Part shown: piece after piece, positions 19,330-32,568 of the stretch
Layout of the letters: the number at the start of each line of letters is the position of its first letter
Position numbering within the stretch: the stretch's first letter is position 1
Source: Tilletiopsis washingtonensis
Lineage: Eukaryota; Basidiomycota; Exobasidiomycetes; Entylomatales
Direction of reading: 5' to 3'
Assembly: GCF_003144115.1 (NCBI RefSeq)
Contig: NW_020312003.1
Coordinates: 470,153 to 534,152 of the forward strand
DNA length: 64,000 nt
Position numbers and translations under genes: made by a program
Notes under the pieces: generated by a model
What the model was told of the DNA's origin: nothing
Databases searched by the model: none
What the model saw: only the letters and a program-made list of their open reading frames with translations

Positions 19330-20872
19330 ATGCCGCCCTCTCTCTCCTCGCTCCTCGCGCCCTTCCCGCCCAGCACGCATGCCGCCCTCGCGCGCCTGCA
19401 CGCCGCCCTCGCCGCGCCGCAGCCGCCGCTCGTCGCGCTGCACGCCCTGCCGCACTCGGCGCGCGCCGCCGTCGCCGTCGTCCTCTTCCTCGACTGCGCC
19501 GCCCATCCCGCCGCCTTCCGACCATTTGTCTCGCCCTCCGAGGCCGAACGCGGCAGCGGCAGCAGCGCAGAGGAGGGGAAGCCCGAATGGCTCGTGCTCC
19601 TCACGACGCGCTCCCTCACCGTCGGCTCGCACCCCGGCCAGGCCAGCCTGCCGGGCGGCAAGATGGAGCGCGGCGAGGATGCGCGGCGCACGGCGGCGCG
19701 CGAGATGCGCGAGGAGATTGCCCTCGATGTCAGAGAGGGCGCCGTCGAGGTGGGAGAGGGCAAGAGCTGTGAGTTTGCTTGAGTACCGGTGGACAAGAAG
19801 GTGCAAAGGATAGCACGGCGGACGGATAGGCGAAAGACGGAGACTGCGGCGCACAGAGTGTGGAAGGAGAGAGAAGGGGAGAAGGGGGGGGGGGGGGGTC
19901 CAGAGCACGTCAGTGGCACATTGGCTGGACCTTTTCCCCCACACGAGGGCCCTTTCCATAGATGGGGGGACACCGAGGCCCACGTTCGTCGTGCTACTGC
20001 AGCCTATGCGACGCTTGGCGCGCGAACGACTTGTCTGCTCAAGCGTAGGTTTACCAGGGGCCGTGCTCTGTGTGTGGCCGACCGTTTTGAGACATGCTGA
20101 GAAGCGCATGCTGGGGGACTGTCGCTACTCTTCGAAACAACTTGGAGTGCCTCATTTCGCTCCAAGCTGGCTTCTGAGACGGCAGTGATCTCTCCCCTGT
20201 ATACTTGCCCTTCAAATTGCCCGACTGATCCCAACCCCCCTCTGGCCAGTCCTCTCCAAGACCAACCTTCTCGTCACTCCAATCTTCTATCTGCTGCCTC
20301 CCTCTTTCGCGCAGCGAGCGCTGCCCAAGCTGCGTGCCTGTCCTTGCGAAGTGGCGGCGATGTGGGCGTACCCACTGCGCGCCTTGCTCTCCTCGCACGC
20401 GCCGCAAGCGCCGAGGCTGCGCCTCCAGCACCCGACGAAAGTCGACCGCCATCGGCCGCCGCAGGAGGCGTTTCGCACGTGGAGCGACGTGCCGTGGATG
20501 CATGGAGGCACGTATCGACTGCATCGCTTTCGCAGTGGGTGCGTACCCTTCTCACACACATCTGTCCCCCACCTCGCCCCTTCGGCCCGGGCTGACTTGC
20601 GCTGTCCTGGCAGGCATGAGCTAGTCAAAGGTCTCACGGCCGACATTCTCCTCTACGCCACCACGCTGCTCCTGGACAAGCCGGCATTTGACATTCTCTC
20701 GCCGACGCAGCCGAGCTGGGAGCAGGTGGTGCAGGGCATGGTGGAGCGCATGCAGCGCAATGAGGGCAGAGGCAGGAAGAGATGGGGCGATGGAGAGAGT
20801 GGCGACAAGGAGGGCGAGGCGCAGAGGTATGCGACGTGCGTGGGCAGAGATGGCGTGGAGACTTCGGGTTGA
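19330..20872 (+). CDS. NUDIX hydrolase, coenzyme A diphosphatase type (Pcd1/NUDT7-like)
   Basis: Hydrolyses CoA and its derivatives (or related nucleoside diphosphates) to 3',5'-ADP and a phosphopantetheine product; in yeast and animals the family is peroxisomal or mitochondrial. Three exons: 19330-19768, 20250-20538 and 20614-20872, giving 328 residues. Residues 89-109 (LVLLTTRSLTVGSHPGQASLP) carry the extra motif upstream of the box that marks CoA-type NUDIX enzymes. The NUDIX box runs from Gly110 to Leu132 (REMREEIAL core); the usual G near its end is Ala131, while the catalytic RE..EE residues are kept. The C-terminus has GGTYRLHRF and an acidic, Arg-rich tail. No clear PTS1 is seen. Intron 1 (481 nt) is unusually long and less GC-rich, with a G15 tract and a 7-bp hairpin. 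Confidence 0.85.
19884..19898. repeat. G15 homopolymer in NUDIX intron 1
   Basis: Part of the local set of intronic G/C tracts. It is followed at 20141-20166 by a CTTGGAG...CTCCAAG inverted repeat (7-bp arms, 12-nt loop). Confidence 0.85.
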
Positions 20873-21282
20873 AAGGAGGTGTAATGAGACAAACATAGAG
20901 ATCAGACGAGGGAGGAGGCATCGAGGCGATGGGGGCTGAAGCAACATGAGCGAGATAGACGCGCGGTAGTCTTCGGAGGCCTTGGACGCGGGTGCCAGGC
21001 ATGGAGTGTGTGGCAACGTCGTTGGCGCCGCTACCTGCGCGCCCCAGATGGGAAGAGAGTGGAGGGGCACATATTGCTGTCTTCACATGCAAGCGATGTG
21101 CAGTCAGCTGGAGGAGCAGGTGAGGCAACGCCCCGCCCCAAGATGCCCTGCCGTGGACATCGGCGGGGGTGCGTGGCGCGCGCGCGTGCGAGGCCAAAGC
21201 AGCGCGCCTTGCGCCGTGCTGTGGCAGAGGCGCATGTATGCTCCCCTCCCTCATCCCCCTCCGTGCCTTCTGCGCTAGGCCC
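20873..21282. other. Intergenic between NUDIX and SPO11 (tandem)
   Basis: 410 bp; serves as the NUDIX 3' flank and SPO11 promoter. No coding sequence or defined site recognised. Confidence 0.55.
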
Positions 21283-23099
21283 ATGTCGCACCCCGTTCCT
21301 CCCTCTGCTTCCTCGCCCGAGATGTTTCACGCACTCATCGCTGCGCCTGCTGGGCCCTCGTGCGTGTTGTGTGGCTCTCTCTCTCTCCTCGCTCTCTCTC
21401 GCTCTCCATGCGTGGAGAACTGATGCCTCCGCTCTCCGCCGCGCGGCCGTCACTCCAGACGCGAGACAGTGCTTGCGTCGCTCGAGTCGCTCGCCGAGCT
21501 CTTTCTCGAGCAGATGGACGAGGCACTGCACTCTGCTGCGTCCCACTCCGCTTCGGCGACAGCGGCTGCTGCCGAGGGCCAGCAGGGCGATGCCTCGCCG
21601 CCGCAGCCGCAGCCACGCGCCAGCGCACAGCCGCCGCCGCCGCCCATCCGCCTGCTCCTCGAGCCGGCGCGCGCCACTCGCGCCAACAGCAGCGCCGGAG
21701 CCACGGCGCTGCTCTTTCCCCGCCGCGCGCCGCTGGGCACACAGCGCCTCGGTGAGGCTGCGCCATCGGAGGGCGAGTGTTCATCCATCGGCCATTGACG
21801 CTGACATGGCAGGATCTTGGCACCGCCCCCCCCCCCCCCCTTGAACCCCACAGCCCAGCTCTTCGCCGTGCTCGCCGAGATGCATCGCGCCGTGACGGCA
21901 CGGCGGATCGTGACGAAGCGGCACGTCGCAGCTCCCCTTTTTGCACCCTCTCTTAACTTGGCCACGCAAGCTCACTCCAGCCCCCTGATCCCAACCCTCT
22001 TTTGCCGCGCGCGCGCGCCCTCACAGCGACATCTTCTACCGCACGCCGCCGCTCTTCGGCTCGCAGGGCGTCGTGGATCGGCTCGTCGACTGCCTCAGCG
22101 CCACGCTGGGGCATTCCACGCGCGCGCTCGGCGTCGTCGCCTCTTCCAAGGGCCTCTGGAGCGGGCGCCTCATGCTGCACATGCTCGACGGCACACGCCT
22201 GCAAGGCTTCTCGCCGACGGAGCGCGGGGCGCAGCCGGAGCTCCTCGTGCCGGACTCGCATGCGCTGCGGGAGCTGCAGAGCGACGCGCAGTGGATCGCC
22301 GTGGTGGAGAAGGACGCGGTGTTTCGCAGAGTGAGAGGGCAAGAGGCAAGACTGAGGCCGCTGCTGGAGGGCCATGGCGTGCTGGTCACTGTCAGTTACG
22401 GCACTGTGCTCTCCGCACAGCAATCGAGCAAAGGGCTGACTGCAAGTGCCTGGGCAAAAGGGCAAGGGCTATCCTGATGCTGCCACTCGACGCTTCCTGA
22501 GGCTGCTGCACGAGCACTTGCCACAGTCAGTGTGAAGCGCATTGCCAAAAGGTCGCTCCCGCAGCGTCAGCTCATTACAAGCTGCCCCGTCGCCAGTCTG
22601 CCGCTCTACGCCCTCGTCGACAACGGTGCGTGTGCCCTCCTGCTTGTCAACGTGGCCGGGTCCAGCGTTGCAGCCCGGTCATCTGACGATTGCCAGCTTT
22701 GCTTCTCCTTCTTGCTCGCGCGGGCAGATCCGGCGGGCATCGACATTGCGCGCTGCTACCGCTTCGGCACTGCCTCTCTGGCCACCGACGATGGCGCGTC
22801 TCTTGCTCTGCCTACGCTGCAACTGCTACAGCCTGCGTTTGACGGCTTCGACACTGGGTGTGTCCTCCTGTCACACTGCTGCTCGCCCACATCGAGCTTG
22901 GCACGCAAAAAGACTGACTGAAGCCCTCCTCCTCGTTTACCCCCCCCCCCCCGGTCCCAGCGACGTGCAAACCGCACTGCCTCTCAACGACTTTGATCGC
23001 ACAAGGGCTCGCAGTCTGCTGCGCCTTGCGCAGCTGCCGCAAGAGTGGCGCATGCGCCTGAGCAACATGCTCTTCACGGGCTTCAAGGCCGAGCTGTAA
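21283..23099 (+). CDS. SPO11: SPO11 meiotic DNA-break transesterase
   Basis: Topoisomerase VI-A homologue that makes meiotic double-strand breaks. Eight exons: 21283-21359, 21459-21751, 21854-21920, 22027-22390, 22461-22525, 22597-22625, 22728-22857 and 22961-23099, giving 387 residues. Catalytic tyrosine Tyr150 sits in KRDIFYRTPPLFGSQGVVD, matching the KRDIYY motif of animal and fungal Spo11. The Toprim fold follows: VVEKDAVFRR (metal-binding Glu), VTGKGYPDAATRRFL, and LVDNDPAGIDIARCYRFG (DxD). The C-terminal MLFTGFKAEL is also typical. A Gln/Pro-rich insert lies near residues 55-95. The intron after 21920 reads best as GC-AG (AAGCG/GCACGT), joining Lys145-Arg146 directly to the catalytic motif. 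Introns 2 and 7 carry C15 and C13 tracts. All core residues are intact, so this looks functional and implies a sexual cycle. Confidence 0.94.
21826..21840. repeat. C15 homopolymer in SPO11 intron 2
   Basis: It lies 13 bases before the acceptor at 21853. A similar C13 run (22940-22952) occupies the same position, just before the acceptor, in intron 7. Confidence 0.85.
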
Positions 23100-23511
23100 G
23101 CCAGGCCGAGCGAGGCCAGAGCGATCTCCCCCCGCAGTGCCAAGGGGGTGCGTGCTCCCACTCTGCCCCCTTTTCAGCGCTTGACTGGACTCGCACTCAC
23201 AGCTGTCCTGGCTCCCCTCTGCAGCTGCGTCTCCATCGCCTGTTCCCTTGCACATCGCGCACCTCTGGCATGCGCTGCCCGCCGCTGCGTCCCAGCGCAC
23301 CTGGGCCTCTCTCTCTCTCCATACATACCAAGATGGCTCTCCAGTCACCCGACGCCCTTTCCTTTCCGCTTTCTACTCGCCACACACTGTCTCGCCTCTC
23401 CGGCACCTTCGCGCTAGCGCCGTACTGAGTGGTGGACTCGGCTCGGCGGCCGAATATGCATTTTGATGCCTCTACATCTAGCCCTTGTGCCCTGCATCCT
23501 GGGTGCCGCGC
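23100..23511. other. Convergent intergenic (SPO11 / HSP10)
   Basis: 412 bp of 3' flank for both genes. No gene or defined element seen. Confidence 0.55.
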
Positions 23512-23955
23512 CTACTCGTTGAGGAGGGCGAGGATCTCCGAGTCCTTGATGAGCAGGTATTCCTGTGCGCAGGTGTGGACGTGTCAGCGCCATTGCCTCG
23601 GCGCGCCTTGCATGCCCACGCCCTCACCTCCTCGCCGACCTTGATGCTGTTGCCGCCCCAGCCGGGCAGGAGGATCTTGTCGCCGGCCTTGACGTTCATG
23701 GGGATGATCTTGCCGCTGTCGTCGCGTGCGCCCGGGCCCACGGCAATGACGCTGGCCTCGGGCAGCGGCGTCTGCGTCGCGGCCGAGGGCAGAAAGAGGC
23801 CCGAGGCCGTCTTTGCCTCGGGCTTGAAGCGCTGCACCAGCACACGGTCCAGCAGCGGCACGACGGACTTGATGGAGCGGATCGTGGACTGCGCAAGCAA
23901 GATTAGCGCGCCGTGAGGGGGTGTGAGCGGCCAGAGCGCTGCTCACGGAGGCCAT
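23512..23955 (-). CDS. HSP10: Mitochondrial co-chaperonin Hsp10 (GroES family)
   Basis: Heptameric lid of the Hsp60 folding chamber in the mitochondrial matrix. Three exons: 23947-23955 (only nine bases, MAS), 23628-23888 and 23512-23562, giving 106 residues, the usual size. The sequence runs MASSTIRSIKSVVPLLDRVL, then GLFLP at the start of the mobile loop, EASVIAVGPGARDD, KAGDKILLPGWGG and EYLLIKDSEILALLNE at the C-terminus, all matching GroES. The uncleaved amphipathic N-terminus targets it to mitochondria. The micro-exon was chosen because its splicing restores the family N-terminus. It is divergently paired with HSP60, with 358 bp between the two start codons, so the two subunits of one machine probably share a promoter. 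Confidence 0.95.
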
Positions 23956-24313
23956 GGTGTGAGATGCGGGTGTGGTGCAGAGGCAAAGAGCAAGAGCGCG
24001 GGGGCGCGTGCGAGAGGCAAGACGAGCGAGCGGCAGCCAACTCAAGGCGCACTCGCGGCTGACGCTGACGCTCGGCATTAGCCGGCCCGCCGGCGCGGTG
24101 GCGACGCGCCAGGCGGCGCCGAAGAGCGCCGATGCGCCAGGCTTCGCGCATCTTCCAGGCGCCTCGGGCGCGCCGGTGCGGAGCGGCCCGCCACGCTCGG
24201 CGGTGGCTGAGGCAGCTCGACTTTCTTGGCCGGCGCCGCCGCGGGGAAGAAGCATCAGCAGCGGCAAGCTCACTCTGCTCACGCCTCTCCACCACCATCC
24301 CCTACCCCCCGCC
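23956..24313. promoter_or_regulatory. Bidirectional HSP10/HSP60 promoter with a candidate HSE
   Basis: 358 bp between two start codons. At 24142-24156 is CTTCG-N5-CTTCC, a step-type pair of nTTCn units, followed five bases later by a degenerate unit (CCTCG). The same spacing occurs upstream of HSP104. GGGGAAGAAG at 24243-24252 adds GAA units. Function is inferred. Confidence 0.45.
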
Positions 24314-26371
24314 ATGTCGCTCCTCTCCTCCTCTCTCGGCCGCAACGCCGTGCGCGCCTCGGCGCTCCTGCCCGCCGGCGCCGCCTCGGCCGTGGCAAAG
24401 GCCAGCTTTGTGCGTTGGCCGCCGCACTGCGCCATCAGCCCCATGCTGACCCGCCCGGCAGAGCTCCAGCAGCGCCGTCGCCGCGCACAAGGAGGTCAAG
24501 TTCAGCAACGACGGCCGCGCCGCCATGCTGCGCGGCGTCAACCTGCTCGCCAACGCCGTGTCGGTGACGCTCGGCCCCAAGGGTGCGTGTGGACGGCGCA
24601 GCACAGCGGCCGGGCATGCGCTGACGCGCAGACTGCAGGCCGCAACGTGATCATCGAGCAGGCGTACGGCGGGCCCAAGATCACCAAGGACGGCGTCACC
24701 GTGGCCAAGAGCATCACGCTCAAGGACAAGTTTGAGAACCTGGGCGCGCGTCTCGTGCAGGACGTCGCCAACAAGACCAACGAGGTCGCCGGCGACGGCA
24801 CCACGACGGCCACGGTGCTGGCGCGCGCCATCTACGCCGAGGGCGTCAAGAACGTCGCCGCCGGCTGCAACCCGATGGACCTGCGCCGCGGCTCGCAGGC
24901 CGCCGTCGAGGCCGTCATCCAGTTCCTCGAGAGCAACAAGCGGGCGGTGACGACGAGCGAGGAGATCGCACAGGTGAGTGCCCAGCGACACGTGTGCGCC
25001 GCAGCAGCAGCATGCCTAATGCGCCACGGCAGGTCGCCACCATCTCGGCCAACGGCGACCGCCACGTCGGCCAGCTCATTGCCACGGCCATGGAGAAGGT
25101 CGGCAAGGAGGGCGTCATCACCGTCAAGGAGGGCCGCACGCTCGAGGACGAGATTGAGATCACCGAGGGCATGCGCTTCGACCGCGGCTACATCTCGCCG
25201 TACTTCATCACCGACGTCAAGACGCAGCGCGCCGAGTTTGAGAAGCCGCTGATCCTCCTGTCGGAGAAGAAGATTTCGCTGCTGCAGGACATTCTGCCGA
25301 GCCTCGAGGCGGCCGCGCAGGCGCGCCGCCCGCTGCTCATCATTGCCGAGGACGTCGACGGCGAGGCGCTTGCGGCCTGCATCCTCAACAAGCTGCGTGG
25401 CCAGCTGCAGGTGTGCGCCGTCAAGGCGCCGGGCTTCGGCGACAACCGCAAGAGCATCCTGGGCGACCTCAGCATCCTCACCGGCGGCACCGTGTTCAGC
25501 GACGAGCTCGAGACGAAGCTCGACCGTGCCACGCCCGAGCTGCTCGGCACGGCCGGCAGCGTCACCATCACCAAGGAGGACAGCATCTTCCTCAACGGCG
25601 AGGGCGACAAGAGCGCCCTCGAGGCGCGCTGCGAGCAGATCCGCAGCGCCATCAACGACACGACGACGAGCGAGTACGACCGCACCAAGCTGCAGGAGCG
25701 CCTCGCCAAGCTGAGCGGCGGCGTGGCCGTCATTCGCGTCGGCGGCTCGAGCGAGGTCGAGGTGGGCGAGAAGAAGGACCGCTACGACGACGCCCTCAAC
25801 GCGACGCGCGCGGCCGTCGAGGAGGGCATCGTGCCGGGCGGCGGCACTGCGCTGCTCAAGGCCACGCAGGCCCTCGAGGCGCTCAAGCCCGCCAACTTCG
25901 ACCAGCAGCTTGGCGTGTCGATCATCCGTGCGGCGCTCTCGCGCCCCACGCGCCAGATCGTCGAGAATGCCGGCGAGGAGGGCTCGGTGGTGGTGGGCCG
26001 TCTGCTGGAGAACCCGGGCGACTTTGCCTACGGCTACGACGCCAGCGTGGGCGAGTACAAGGACATGATTGCCGCCGGCATCCTCGACCCGCTCAAGGTG
26101 GTGCGCACGGCGCTGCAGGACGCCAGCGGCGTCAGCTCGCTGCTCTTCACCAGCGAGTGCTGCGTCGTCGAGGCGGAGGAGGACAAGCCGGCACCGGGCG
26201 GCATGGGCGGCAGTGAGTATGCGGCGATGGCGGGCGCTGCGGCACGAGCTGACGACCTTTCTTCCTCTCTCTCTCTCAGTGGGCGGCATGGGCGGCATGG
26301 GGTGAGCATCTGCGTCGCTCTGCGTGTGCCTGCTCGTTGCTGACCTCTCTACTCGCAGCGGCATGATGTAA
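24314..26371 (+). CDS. HSP60: Mitochondrial chaperonin Hsp60 (GroEL family)
   Basis: ATP-driven folding chamber of the mitochondrial matrix. Six exons: 24314-24409, 24462-24582, 24639-24973, 25033-26212, 26280-26301 and 26359-26371, giving 588 residues. Residues 1-30 ([20 protein letters not shown]) form a cleavable presequence. GroEL signatures follow: [61 protein letters not shown] (nucleotide-binding loop), [20 protein letters not shown], and [18 protein letters not shown]. The C-terminus is the flexible GGM repeat (GGMGGMGGMGGMM), here split over three tiny exons, which is a good check of the splice model. Codon use is strongly biased to C-ending codons, as in highly expressed genes. It is paired head to head with HSP10. 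Confidence 0.97.
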
Positions 26372-26862
26372 AGTCGTTCCTAGATGGAGAAACAAACACA
26401 CAAAACGGCGCGCTCCAGTCTCTCATGTCACACTATCATGCCAACATGCAGCACCTATTCGCAAATGCCACCACTCTTCATGACGCTTGCACATTCGTGA
26501 TGGGCGAGCAGCTCTGCATGGGATGAGCAGGGGTATGCGATTGAGCACGCACAGCAGGCGAGTGCGAGCAGTCCAGAGTCGAAGAGGCGGAGAGGTGAGG
26601 TGAGGTGGCTGCGTAGACCCAGCCACTCTTCTGGCGCCGAGACCGCTTTGTGTGCCAATCTTGGCCTTGGCGGACACATGGCCGGCGCGGCGCGCCAGCA
26701 GCTGATCGTCATGCGGACGGCACCACAGCCTGATCGCCTGGCGGACTGGCTCTCCTGTCACCCCACACTGTATTCCAGGCCTCCTCTCAGCACACGACTC
26801 CACGCTCATCACTGCAGCGCACGTCTATAGATATTGCACGTGCTCCGCTTTGGTCTGCCTCA
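26372..26862. other. Convergent intergenic (HSP60 / SPE3-LYS9)
   Basis: 491 bp, locally richer in A+T than the genes. It serves as 3' UTRs; no gene recognised. Confidence 0.55.
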
Positions 26863-29810
<2,948 letters not shown>

Positions 29811-30478
29811 ATGTCGGCGCTCTTCAACTTCCGCTCGCTGCTCCTCGTGCTCGTGCTGCTCATCTGCACCTGCACCTACGTGCGCGCCACCATCCCGCGC
29901 CTCGTCGACCGCAACCAGAAGGGGTGAGTGCCGGTGCAGCGCATGTGCAGCGAAAGGAGTGCGGCGCTGACGCTGCGCTGCTCTCCGCTCGCCAGCTTCC
30001 TCGGCGTCTTCTACAAGTGTGCTCGGATAGGTGCGTCTCCAGCCGCTGGTCACCCTTTCGGAGCGTGGAGCGGCATCCGGGCACTTCGGGTCCGGCGACG
30101 AGTCAGTCTCTCGGCGCTGCTCTTGTGCAGCTTTCGATTGGTGCCATCGAGGGCGACTTGCGTTGCTCTCATGCAGCAGCGACGTCTCAGCCTCGTGGCA
30201 GCGCTCGAGACGCCGCCCTCGTGGAGCTGCAGCTGCCGCTCGGCTGCCGCTCAGGCGCCTGTCGCTGCACTGCTTCGCGCAGATGTACTCTGACGGCGCA
30301 TAAGCCTCCTGACGCTGCTGTGGACGCACGCTGGAGTGGCGCTCAGAGCCTCGTCTGCCTCGTCGGCGCTCGACTCTGCTGCTGACGCGTCCTTCCTCTC
30401 TTTTCAGGCGAGCGGCTATCGCCGTACGTGTCGCTCGCGTGCATCATCATGGCGTGCAACGTGGCGCTGCGCGTCTAG
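29811..30478 (+). CDS. Kish/TMEM167 small Golgi membrane protein
   Basis: 72 residues from three exons (29811-29923, 29996-30030, 30408-30478), exactly the family length. It begins [20 protein letters not shown] (TM1), continues [20 protein letters not shown] and [20 protein letters not shown] (TM2) and ends ACNVALRV. The MSALFNFxSLL start and the CARIGERxSPYV core are diagnostic of Kish, a conserved protein of the early secretory pathway needed for constitutive secretion. Intron 2 (377 nt) is long for this window. It is easily missed because the exons are short. Its stop faces the SET gene at a distance of 267 bp. Confidence 0.93.
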
Positions 30479-30745
30479 CTGCGGCTCAGGGTGGAGGGGC
30501 GAAGGGACCGAGTGGGGCGAAGGGACGGAGTGGGGCAAGAATGTGATGAGATGGTCATTGATATGGATGAAGAGGTGACGCATGTGTGAGTGTGAGAATG
30601 TTCCGAGACACGGAGTGCGGAGAGAGATCGAATGAAGGAGGGAGAAGCGAATGAGGAAGACGGGAGAAGCGAATGAGGAAGTAGGAGAAGAAGCAAGACG
30701 AAGCGAGGAGGGGAAGAGGAGAAGGAGGAGAGCGAAGCAGGAGGC
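30479..30745. other. Convergent 3' flank with short purine-rich repeats
   Basis: Two imperfect 18-bp units GAAGGGAC(C/G)GAGTGGGGC occur near 30501-30536, and GAGAAGCGAATGAGGAA is repeated near 30643-30680. No gene. Confidence 0.6.
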
Positions 30746-32568
30746 TCACTCGGCCTCTCCTCCGTGCTCGCTGCGTGCCTCGATGTGCTGGAGCTCCTTG
30801 CGCAGCTGCTTCTGCTTGGCAGCACGCACTTGCGGCGGGCCAGCCACGTCGAAGAGCAGCGCCTTCTTGCAGTTTGCGGCGCCGCAGCGGCAGTAGATCG
30901 GCTCGAGCTCCGGCTCGGCAGGCGCATCGTCGTCCTGCGCTGCCTCGTCCTGCTCTGCTTCTCCCTCGACGTCGGAGTCGGCGAGGCGACGAGCGTCCTC
31001 GTTCTGCTTCTGCTTCTGTGTCGCTTTCTTGATGTTGCTCTTGTCCTTGCCGGAGTACCTGAAGGTGAGCTCCTCGCCTGCCTCGACATCACGGATGGTG
31101 AAGAACGACGGGTGGTAGTGGCGGAAGTCGCGCGACGAGAGCCACACTGGCCAGATGGCCATGTTCGGGTCGCAGCTCGAGTTGAAGTAGCGCGAGGCGT
31201 TGCCCCACAGGCAGCCGTCGACGGCGAGATGATCGTGGTCGTGCGTGCACGCTTCTGCGGCTCGGTCTGCCCAGACTTCACCTTGCATCAGCGCAGCTCT
31301 CAGCCGAGCCGCAGCGCTCTGACTCACTGTCTTCATCTCCTTCGTTCATCGCCTCCACTCGTGCCTTCTCTTCTCGCACCCACGCCTCGCCGTGCTTCTC
31401 GGCGAGCGCTCTCTCGTACGGCTCGACGTGGCACTTGAGCCTCGTCAGGTGGCTGTCGAGGTCGAGGAGGTAGTTGAGCCTCGCTGCCTCGTACGTCGTG
31501 CCGCGGAGCTCTTCTTCCTTGACGGTGATGAGCTCGCCGGAGTAGAGACAGACGAAGGTGCCCTGAGCAAAGCGTCAGCCGGCACGCGCAGAGGCCCGAG
31601 CGCGCAGATGCAGACTCACCTTCGGCACAGCGTCGATGGTCCTCACACCCCAGCCCTTCTCCTTCGTCTTGAAGATGTCAAGGCCGACGGTGCGTCCTCG
31701 CTGCACGACGCGGTTCGGGCACGCGCTCAGGTCGCAGCCGCAGTACTCGTTGCACTCCCAGATCGGCATGTCGGTGAACGTGCTGAACGGCTCCTGCAGA
31801 CGGCCGTTCTCGTCGTAGGCGCTGTGTGAGACGGCATCAGCAGCATGACAGCGAGCAGACGGTGCGCATGCATGAGCGACAGTGTCGCTGCTGTTCTTCG
31901 CAGCAACAGCGCCGCATCCCATCATCCTTCGCAGCAGACAGCGCGCATGGAGAGACCTCGTCGCAGCGACAGCCTAGCGCCGGGCCCTTCCGCAGCGAGA
32001 GCGACAGCAACAGCGCCGCACACCTCGCAGCAACAGCGCCGAGTACTCACAAGAAGTGCTTCTTCCCTCTAGACCCGCGCGTAGCTTCCTCTGCATCCAT
32101 CATCTTATACTGATCCGGATAGAACTGCCGGCCGATGGTCTGACACGCGCACGTCGCCGGCTCGCACTCGTCGTCGTCGCAGTCGCAGCCACGCTGCATG
32201 CCGTCCGGCAGACGTAGAGCCGGCAGTCCCGGCGTGTAGATGTAGCGGTCCGTCCAGCAGAAGTCGCACGGCGGGCACGGCTCGAAGTCGACGTCGTTGC
32301 TGATGCGGATGTCGGCGATGCTGTTCTGCTCGCTCTCTCGGATGTACGCACGGAACACCGCAGTGAAGCGAGCGTCGAGCTTGCTCCACGGACGAGTGAG
32401 CTGGATGCGCTGCAGCGTGTCGGGCAGGCGCCAGGCTGCCTTGCGCGACGGCGAGAGGAACTTGACCTCGGCGGACGCGGCCGTCGGGCGAGGAGCGACA
32501 GCGGCGGCGGGCGCCTGCGCCGCGTCGCGCGCGGCGCGGCTGCTGCCAGACGTGGAGGCTGTGTCCAT
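30746..32568 (-). CDS. Pre-SET/SET/post-SET histone lysine methyltransferase (SUV39/Clr4-like)
   Basis: Predicted nuclear H3K9-type methyltransferase. Four exons (32051-32568, 31620-31821, 31328-31562, 30746-31266) give 491 residues. A disordered N-terminus of about 45 residues carries no chromodomain. Pre-SET zinc cysteines follow: FEPCPPCDFC, GCDCDDDECEPATCACQ, WECNEYCGCDLSACPNRVVQ. SET begins KGWGVRTIDAVPKGTFVCLY, then GELITVKEEE; a charged insertion separates it from NASRYFNSSCDPNM (343-356) and GEELTFRYSG with the catalytic Tyr at 389. Post-SET is YCRCGAANCKKALL. Two canonical positions differ: the His of NHSC is Ser348 and the Asp of the usual F-D-Y is Arg388. The cofactor Asn347 and the Tyr are present, so activity is possible but product specificity may be altered. 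Family assignment is firm; the exact histone target is inferred. Confidence 0.88.
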
